From CAYLRF01 sp964385995 (GTDB taxonomy: Bacteria; Bacillota; Clostridia; Lachnospirales; Lachnospiraceae): a stretch of 21,781 nt of DNA. Position 1 is the first letter of the stretch. Each line of letters begins with the position of its first letter. Where the stretch lies: positions 1 to 21,781 of the forward strand of contig CAYLRF010000029.1 of the NCBI GenBank assembly GCA_964385995.1, written 5' to 3'. Below, piece by piece: positions 16,532 to 21,781 of this stretch. The translations under genes were made by a program, and so were the position numbers. Under the pieces are notes generated by a model. It did no database searches. It saw only the letters and a list, made by a program, of their open reading frames with translations, and had not been told where the DNA came from.

Positions 16532-16605
16532 CCTTCGATACACTCCTTTCCTGCGCCGATTACTACCTCTGATCCTTGGCTCCTAAACTTCCGCTTCTTA
16601 CATTC

Positions 16606-17469
16606 TTATCCTTTAACTGCCGACCCTATCTGGCTCGCGATTATCTTTCGCTGCATTATGCAGTAAATTACCAGAATGGGAAGAATACATATCGCGCAGG
16701 TGGCGCAGGCGAGCCCTAAGTTCCTGCCTCCCGTGCCGCCCGAAAATGCTCCGCGCACCACCAGTATGCTTGTTTTCTTTCGGTTGTCGTTTAACAGATA
16801 GAGAGGAAGCAGATAGTTGTTCCACGCGCCAATCGCTATCATTATGGTCCGAGTTACCGTTATGGGACCCAGCTGCGGAAGTATTACCCTAAAGAACGTC
16901 GCCACTATCCCGGCTCCGTCGATCCTAGCCGCCTCATCGAGAGCTATAGGTATATTTCGCATAAAGTTCATATATATGAAAGCACAGGTGGGTATGCCGC
17001 TCGCCGCCGACAGCAGCGCCAGAGACGTAAGGCTGTTCGTCATATGAAACCTTATCATGACTGAATATGTACCTACGAGCGTTACTATACCCGGCACCAT
17101 GATAATGGTCATCTGAATCATACGGACCGACCTCGTCGTGCGGGCGCTTCCGCGCGAAAGCGAGTAACCCGCCATGGACGCGCAGACTATCTCGATGATA
17201 ACGGTAAGGGCCGCGTATATTACCGAATTTATGAGTCCCGTCCAAATATTCCTGTCCTTAAAAGCGTTGATAAAATTGTCGAGGATCACGGGATTCGGGA
17301 GCTTCAGCCGCGATACGAAATCGGTCGGTCCGCGAAGCGCGAGATTTATAAGCGTGTAAAACGGAAAAAGCATTATCACGCATATCACCACCGACAGCAC
17401 AAGCAGCCACGGTCTGAATCTGTGTTTTTTTGCCGAAACCGCCCGAACGTCATTTGCCGCCTGTTCCAC
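16606..17469 (-). CDS. Carbohydrate ABC transporter permease, MalG-type
   Basis: This 287-residue integral membrane protein has about six hydrophobic segments. The conserved EAA loop, which contacts the ATPase, reads LDEAARIDGAG followed by ILPQLGP (about residues 177-202). With the permease upstream it forms the channel of a CUT1-type sugar importer. The start is GTG with GGGAGG at normal spacing. It begins 15 bp after the first permease and ends about 75 bp before the chosen start of the giant surface protein gene; that gap shows no clear terminator. The required ATPase gene is not in the window and is often a shared MsmK-type protein in these bacteria. Confidence 0.93.
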   Translation of the reverse strand: MEQAANDVRAVSAKKHRFRPWLLVLSVVICVIMLFPFYTLINLALRGPTDFVSRLKLPNPVILDNFINAFKDRNIWTGLINSVIYAALTVIIEIVCASMAGYSLSRGSARTTRSVRMIQMTIIMVPGIVTLVGTYSVMIRFHMTNSLTSLALLSAASGIPTCAFIYMNFMRNIPIALDEAARIDGAGIVATFFRVILPQLGPITVTRTIMIAIGAWNNYLLPLYLLNDNRKKTSILVVRGAFSGGTGGRNLGLACATCAICILPILVIYCIMQRKIIASQIGSAVKG

Positions 17470-17484
17470 CTTCGCTCCTCCCTT

Positions 17485-18357
17485 CTACATGTCGACTTTC
17501 TTAGAGCGCAGCCATATGTTAAGCGGCCACGAGATCATCACTATCACGATAAAGAATATGACCGCGATCGCCGCCGCGTAACCGGCTCTGCCGTGGCCGT
17601 AATAGTAGCTCGATATAAGCATCGTAAGTGACTGGCTTCCCCCGTCCGGCCCGCCGCCCGACAAAGCCGAGATAATATCGTAAATCTTAAGCGACCCGAT
17701 AAGATTAAGTATCACGTTTGTCACTATCGAGGGCTGCAGAAGCGGCAGCGTAATGTACCTGAACTCTTTCCACGTATTCGCGCCGTCAATGCGCGCGGAT
17801 TCCTTAAGCTCCACGGGAATATGCTGCAGTCCCGCCAGATACGTCAGCATCGTTCCGCCGCAATGTACGACGGCGGAGCATACAAGCACCACAGTGATGG
17901 AAGAAGCCGCGGTTTTCATCCAATAAACGGGCTCGGCTCCCAGATACCCTCCTATCTCGTTGAAAATGCCGTTTCTGTACTCGAAGAAATAAAACAGGAT
18001 GCGCCCCATTATAAAACCCGAAATCATGTGCGGCAGATACACTATGGCTCTGACGGCGCCGCGTCCCGGAAACTTCATGTTGCAAAGCAGCGCGAGGGCA
18101 AGCCCCAAAATGTTTCTTAAAACGGTTATGCCGAACCCGTAAATAAGCGTGTTGCGAAGCGCGATCCAGAAATATTCGTCCCGAAAAAGTTCCTTGAAAT
18201 TAGCCAGACCGCTAAAAGGCATTTCCTGCGAATAACCGTCCCAGTCGTAAACGCTCATACGAAAAGCGTTAAAGATAGGAAAAAACAGGAACACGGCGAC
18301 CAGCACTATGGCCGGAATCATGAACATGAAATACTTGCGGTTCAGACGCTTTTGCAT
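17485..18357 (-). CDS. Carbohydrate ABC transporter permease, MalF/UgpA-type
   Basis: This 290-residue membrane protein has a first helix at about 11-35 and further hydrophobic spans to the C-terminus. The EAA loop reads LKESARIDGAN followed by ITLPLLQP (about 183-208). It pairs with the MalG-type permease downstream. The start is ATG with GGAGGTGATG eight or so bases upstream, 18 bp after the stop of the binding-protein gene. No added periplasmic-type loop or other oddity is seen. Confidence 0.93.
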   Translation of the reverse strand: MQKRLNRKYFMFMIPAIVLVAVFLFFPIFNAFRMSVYDWDGYSQEMPFSGLANFKELFRDEYFWIALRNTLIYGFGITVLRNILGLALALLCNMKFPGRGAVRAIVYLPHMISGFIMGRILFYFFEYRNGIFNEIGGYLGAEPVYWMKTAASSITVVLVCSAVVHCGGTMLTYLAGLQHIPVELKESARIDGANTWKEFRYITLPLLQPSIVTNVILNLIGSLKIYDIISALSGGGPDGGSQSLTMLISSYYYGHGRAGYAAAIAVIFFIVIVMISWPLNIWLRSKKVDM

Positions 18358-18375
18358 ATAATCATCACCTCCGCG

Positions 18376-19713
18376 TTACTGCGCCTTGTGTTCTTCCTGC
18401 CAATATCTGTCATATTCTTTCTTCAGATCGTCGATAAGCTGACTCATTTTTTCATCGTTGTTGTAATTCGCGAATATTTTGTTCGCGGCGGTTCCGAGCC
18501 TTCCCCACAGATGATCGGGGAAATATTCGCGGTTGAATGTATTGTAAATCGCGATATTGTGGTCCTTATATTTCTCTTTCAGTTCCTTTATGGCCATGGC
18601 GGCGCTGGAGTCATCCTTCGCCTCCGTCGTCTTAATGGAAGCGCAACGCCCTGTTTCAGATATCAGCTTCATGGTGACATCCGAGGTTGCAAGATATCTC
18701 AGAAATTCCTTCGCGCATTCCACGCTTTCCGATTCTTTCCAGATCCCGAACGAATCTCCCTCTCCGGTTGCTACCGTCTCTTCTCCGCCTTCTTTGCTGG
18801 CGGGAAACGGCGCCATGGCGAACTTGCCGTCGGGATTTACTTTCTGCGCTTCCTGTATCGCGTCGAAACCTTCCGATACAAGAAATGCCGACTGTCCCGA
18901 CCCGAAACGTTCGTATTTATTGTCCGCGTTCATCGACTTCGCGTCGCTGAAGCAATAACCGGAAGAGAGGGCCTTTTTCCAGAAATCTATGATAAGCTGA
19001 TATTCTTTCCAATCCCATGTGCCGTTTAAAATCTCCTCGCCTACATCCGCCGCCTCTCCTTTGTAAACAAGAAAAGACCCGGCGATGTTGGATGTTAAGC
19101 CGGCGTTCGGAGCCGAACCTATGGCAGTGAATCCCGCGTCCTTTATCTTCTGACACGCGGCGAGAAAATCGTCCCATGTATGAATGGCCAGAAGATCGAC
19201 GCCCGCCTTCTCGACTACCGAGAGATTTACCGCCATACAGTTATATCCGCAAGAAATCATGCACGCGTAATACTTGCCGTCGGTATCTTGCACGACGGAA
19301 ACGGCGCTGTCGGAGTAATCCGCGACATACGGCTCGTCGGTAAGCTCCAGCGAGTACTCCTTAAACCTTTTAAGCGACCAGCCGCTAGTCTCGTACACAT
19401 CGGGCATATCATTCACCGCCATGCGGTTGGTCATCATGTTGGTATAATCCTGTCCGTAGGCGTCGACGACTATGGTGCAGCCGGTCTGTGAGGAAAATTC
19501 ATCGCAAATCTCCTGAAATACCGCCGCCGCGTCTCCCGTGTAAGTAACCGCGACCTCAAGCTCAACTCCGGTAAAATCCGCGCTGACCTTCGAATCGCTT
19601 TTATCCGGTTCCTTCTTTGAAGTTTTCGAGTCGCTCTTACCCCCGCACGCCATAAGCGATACGCACATCACCGACGTCAGCGCCGCCGCTATCCAACGTT
19701 TAACTCTCCTCAT
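18376..19713 (-). CDS. Sugar ABC transporter solute-binding lipoprotein
   Basis: This 445-residue protein has a lipoprotein signal (LMAC, Cys23), a Ser/Lys linker, and a family 1 extracellular solute-binding fold of normal length. It is the first gene of operon A and delivers the sugar to the two permeases that follow. It is paralogous to the N-terminal two thirds of the fusion protein at 3309, sharing HTWDDF, GSGQSAFL/ASGQSAFL and KEGGEET in the same order, but ends where the SGNH domain begins there. The ATG start has GGGAGG at good spacing. The ligand is probably an oligosaccharide, judged from neighbouring GH43 genes only. Confidence 0.93.
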   Translation of the reverse strand: MRRVKRWIAAALTSVMCVSLMACGGKSDSKTSKKEPDKSDSKVSADFTGVELEVAVTYTGDAAAVFQEICDEFSSQTGCTIVVDAYGQDYTNMMTNRMAVNDMPDVYETSGWSLKRFKEYSLELTDEPYVADYSDSAVSVVQDTDGKYYACMISCGYNCMAVNLSVVEKAGVDLLAIHTWDDFLAACQKIKDAGFTAIGSAPNAGLTSNIAGSFLVYKGEAADVGEEILNGTWDWKEYQLIIDFWKKALSSGYCFSDAKSMNADNKYERFGSGQSAFLVSEGFDAIQEAQKVNPDGKFAMAPFPASKEGGEETVATGEGDSFGIWKESESVECAKEFLRYLATSDVTMKLISETGRCASIKTTEAKDDSSAAMAIKELKEKYKDHNIAIYNTFNREYFPDHLWGRLGTAANKIFANYNNDEKMSQLIDDLKKEYDRYWQEEHKAQ

Positions 19714-19892
19714 GGAAATTTACCTCCCTCTGCTTCTTACCCGTCATCCCGACCAAAGAGCCGTCGCAGGCGCCCGTTGCCAGACATTCCTCTTTCCGAA
19801 CGCGTCCGACTCTTGCGCCCGTGGTAAAAATTACACATCCCGTACGCGAAATCACATACCTTACCTGCGTTTTATGCTAACAATTCGTCATG

Positions 19893-19914
19893 CGGTTTGA
19901 AATGTAAAAAACCG
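19893..19914. promoter_or_regulatory. Inverted repeat CGGTTT-N10-AAACCG, possible operator of operon A
   Basis: The perfect 6-bp arms are 180-201 bp upstream of the binding-protein start. Size and place fit a regulator site, but arms this short can occur by chance. Confidence 0.3.
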
Positions 19915-19928
19915 ACTTATTTATGTAT

Positions 19929-19953
19929 AATTACGCCCCCCCCCCGCGTAATT
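19929..19953. repeat. Ten-C homopolymer framed by a perfect 7-bp inverted repeat
   Basis: AATTACG (19929-19935) and CGTAATT (19947-19953) frame C10 plus one G. It lies about 220 bp upstream of operon A. Runs of this length slip easily during replication. The region is otherwise A+T-rich. Confidence 0.85.
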
Positions 19954-20278
19954 TGTAATTTTATGTACTGTAAGTGCCCGGATCCCGTGTCCTTGATTTT
20001 CGGTGAGATTTTACGGAAATCAGCGGATCGCCTCCGCGCCTATTCGCAAAACCCGCTGTCACGCAGCTTCCGATGTACAGGCATAACGAATCTGCGCTGC
20101 TGTCCGGATCGGCGGTTACGGTAACGAAATGTCCTCATCCCCGACTGATTTGTCAAAATCGGCCTGTACATGCGGGCCTTCGCGGTTTAAAATAATGGCA
20201 GGATATCGTGGCAGGACCCGGGCAACCGTAATATCGCTTTCTACCCCGAAATTATGACAGACGAAGAAGGCGGAGATA

Positions 20279-20298
20279 TTTGGAAGTAAACTTCCAAA
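20279..20298 (+). other. 8-bp stem with 4-base loop before the AAA gene
   Basis: TTTGGAAG and CTTCCAAA enclose TAAA. It overlaps the TAA that closes the small open frame at 20191-20289 and leads directly into the first unit of the tandem repeat. No T-run follows. Confidence 0.6.
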
Positions 20299-20402
20299 AC
20301 TACCTTGATGACACGCTAAAGCGCGTCAGGAAAAGAGGCACGTGTGAAAGCACACTTCCAAAATTACCTTATTGATGCGTTAGGGCGTGTCGGAAAAGAG
20401 GG
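20290..20402 (+). repeat. Tandem 64-bp-period leader repeat with conserved stem-loops
   Basis: Units at 20290-20338 and 20354-20401 align with a single one-base gap and about ten substitutions. Each contains a 7-bp stem: GACACGC/GCGCGTC in the first and GATGCGT/GCGTGTC in the second, with 4-base loops. All pairs are kept in both units once G-U pairs are allowed. Each unit ends in a GGAAAAGAGG tract, and in the second this is the ribosome site of the AAA gene. Read as codons (FQNYL.D.L.RV) many changes are synonymous, so a decayed coding origin is also possible. Confidence 0.7.
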
Positions 20403-20405
20403 AAA

Positions 20406-21781
20406 ATGGATCCGAAAAAGAAAATGCTTCCGATAGGGTACGATGATTTCGCGGCGATACGGCGAAACGACTTCTATTACGTCGACAAGACCGGGCTGAT
20501 TCGCGAACTCATGAAAAACCGCGCGAATGTCACGCTTTTTACCCGCCCGAGGAGGTTCGGCAAGTCACTGAACATGAGTATGCTCGCGAATTTCTTCTCC
20601 GTGGAAGGTGACAAGAGCATATTTGACGGGTTGGAGATCTCAAGAGACGCCGAGGTCTGCGAAAAATACATGGGGAAATACCCGGTGGTATTCCTCACGC
20701 TTAAGAAGATTGATGCGGATAATTATGATACGGCATTCGGGAGAGCTGTGCAGTTGATAAATGCCGTCGCGAACAAATACCCTTTCCTTCAGGAAAGCGA
20801 AGCGCTGAGCAATAAGGACAAAAGAGCATATGAAGCGCTGACTGACCCCGCCATGAGCGAGAGCACATTCATGGGCAGTCTCCTTACGCTTTCGCGGCTG
20901 CTTGAGAAACACTACGGAAGAAAGGCTGTCCTCCTTGTAGACGAATACGACGTTCCGCTCGCGAAAGCGAACGAGAACGGCTATTACGACCGAATGATCA
21001 CCCTCATACGGGGATTCTTAGGCGACGCTCTTAAGACAAACGAGAGCCTCGAGTTCGCGGTACTTACGGGGTGTCTGCGCGTCTCGAAAGAAAGCATATT
21101 CACGGGGCTTAATAACCTGATGACTCTGTCCATTTCAGACGAAATTTGCGATGAATACTTCGGTTTTACCGAGGACGAGGTGAGAACGCTTTTAAAATAC
21201 TATGACCTGTCGGATCATTACGAAGAACTGAAAGATTGGTACGACGGCTACAGATTCGGCAATCTGGATGTCTACTGTCCTTGGGACGTGATTTACCAAT
21301 GCCGCCTGTTGCAAAAGAACCCCAAGAAAAAGCCGCAAAATCACTGGATCAATTCCAGTGGTAATTATGCTGTGCGAAAGTTTGTCGAGATGGCGGACGG
21401 CGTCACGAAGAAAGAACTTGAGGCGCTCGTTGCGGGAGAGACGATAGTAAAAGAAATCCGCGAGGATCTCACCTATTCCGAAATATATAAGAACATAAAT
21501 AATCTCTGGAGCCTACTTTACACCACCGGCTATCTCACAAAACGCGGAGAAGTCGGAGAAGCCGAAGAAGGGGAAACCGGCAGGATAATGCGGCTCGGGA
21601 TCCCGAATAAGGAAGTACGGGACGTCTACGTCATGCAGATACTCGATCTCTTCGATGAGGGGGTGAGGGAGGACGGTAAAACCCTAAAGAGCTTTTGCGA
21701 CGCGTTGGATAACGGTGACGCCGAGGCCGCCGAGAAGATCCTCTCGCAATATCTGCGCAGAACCATCAGCATACTCGATAC
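20406..21781 (+). CDS. AAA-ATPase-like/PD-(D/E)XK nuclease protein, N-terminal part (3' end outside window)
   Basis: 458 residues are present; no stop occurs before the window edge. The N-terminus (LPIGYDDFAAIRRND, YYVDKTG) and TRPRRFGKS (residues 46-54, P-loop equivalent) are hallmarks of the AAA-ATPase_like family. Walker B is AVLLVDEYD with Asp179 and Glu180. Later family motifs follow: VLTGCLRVSKESIFTGLNN, FGFTEDEV, WYDGYRFG, CPWDVI and the NSSGN segment. The C-terminal PD-(D/E)XK nuclease expected in this family lies beyond the edge, but its preceding segment is present and matches the copy at the left end. The start ATG follows GAGGGAAA, a close but workable ribosome site. The function of the family is unsettled. 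Confidence 0.92.
   Translation, partial: MDPKKKMLPIGYDDFAAIRRNDFYYVDKTGLIRELMKNRANVTLFTRPRRFGKSLNMSMLANFFSVEGDKSIFDGLEISRDAEVCEKYMGKYPVVFLTLKKIDADNYDTAFGRAVQLINAVANKYPFLQESEALSNKDKRAYEALTDPAMSESTFMGSLLTLSRLLEKHYGRKAVLLVDEYDVPLAKANENGYYDRMITLIRGFLGDALKTNESLEFAVLTGCLRVSKESIFTGLNNLMTLSISDEICDEYFGFTEDEVRTLLKYYDLSDHYEELKDWYDGYRFGNLDVYCPWDVIYQCRLLQKNPKKKPQNHWINSSGNYAVRKFVEMADGVTKKELEALVAGETIVKEIREDLTYSEIYKNINNLWSLLYTTGYLTKRGEVGEAEEGETGRIMRLGIPNKEVRDVYVMQILDLFDEGVREDGKTLKSFCDALDNGDAEAAEKILSQYLRRTISILD
21663..21781 (+). repeat. Right copy of 119-bp direct repeat shared by the two AAA/nuclease genes
   Basis: This matches 467-585 with 6 mismatches and no gaps. It runs into the window edge, so identity may continue. 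Both copies are in the same orientation and about 21.2 kb apart. Confidence 0.9.

Larger units (their letters stand above)
19714..20405. other. Long intergenic region between operon A and the second AAA gene
   Basis: These 692 bp should contain the promoter of operon A (minus) and that of the AAA gene (plus). It holds an inverted repeat at 19893-19914, a run of ten C residues at 19936-19945, an 8-bp hairpin at 20279-20298 and a tandem 64-bp-period repeat at 20290-20402. A 32-codon open frame at 20191-20289 ending in TAA (SWQDPGNRNIAFYPEIM within it) reads like a gene tail but I cannot assign it. I see no complete gene, tRNA or clear -35/-10 promoter pair. Confidence 0.6.

Noticed and set aside
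16544..16605. Terminator between the second permease and the giant protein gene
   Set aside because: No stem followed by a T-run on the minus strand; the gap mainly holds the ribosome site of the next gene.
19897..20124. 75-codon plus-strand open frame across the C10 tract
   Set aside because: Low-complexity, cysteine-rich product with no ribosome site or motif; its frame depends on the homopolymer length.
20290..20402. CRISPR array
   Set aside because: Only two diverged units, with a separation of about 15 bases between them, no third repeat and no cas genes.
467..21781. Direct repeats at both ends as insertion-sequence or transposon ends
   Set aside because: The repeats are conserved coding DNA of two paralogous genes; no transposase, integrase or terminal inverted repeats are visible between them.

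Overview
The window looks like a carbohydrate-utilisation locus of an anaerobic Gram-positive bacterium, most likely a gut or rumen clostridium of the Lachnospiraceae type (Bacillota). This is inferred from five separate lipoprotein signal sequences, strong GGAGG-type ribosome sites with frequent GTG starts, a CUT1 sugar ABC transporter with no ATPase of its own, a surface protein held by a C-terminal membrane helix, and AAA-ATPase/PD-(D/E)XK genes of a kind often multicopy in such genomes. The species cannot be named from sequence alone.

Layout. Positions 2-919 (+) are the 3' end of an AAA-ATPase-like/PD-(D/E)XK gene. A second copy begins at 20406 (+) and runs off the right edge, so the locus is bracketed by two direct paralogues that share a 119-bp block differing at 6 positions. 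Everything between them that is clearly intact lies on the minus strand. Operon A (19713 to 9526) encodes a sugar-binding lipoprotein, two permeases, a giant repeat-containing surface protein of about 1527 residues, and an 806-residue GH43-like lipoprotein with two accessory domains. Operon B (9354 to 3309) encodes a Gfo/Idh/MocA oxidoreductase, two medium-chain dehydrogenases/reductases, a metallo-beta-lactamase-fold lipoprotein, and a lipoprotein that fuses a sugar-binding domain to an SGNH hydrolase. Operon A is followed by 171 bp without an obvious terminator, so read-through into operon B is possible. A GH43 lipoprotein gene (2651 to 921) closes the cluster. Between it and operon B is a scar with the 3' ends of two lost genes, a GH127-like glycosidase (-) and an AraC-family regulator (+).

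Working model (inference). Surface GH43 enzymes and the giant surface protein would bind and trim an arabinose- or xylose-containing, probably acylated, polysaccharide. The transporter would import the products with an ATPase encoded elsewhere. The SGNH domain would remove ester groups at the cell surface, and the oxidoreductases would process an unusual sugar inside the cell. The most distinctive points are the binding-protein/esterase fusion, the giant surface protein co-transcribed with the transporter, a GH43 that has lost two usually conserved active-site positions, and the repeat structures in front of the second AAA gene and the transporter operon.
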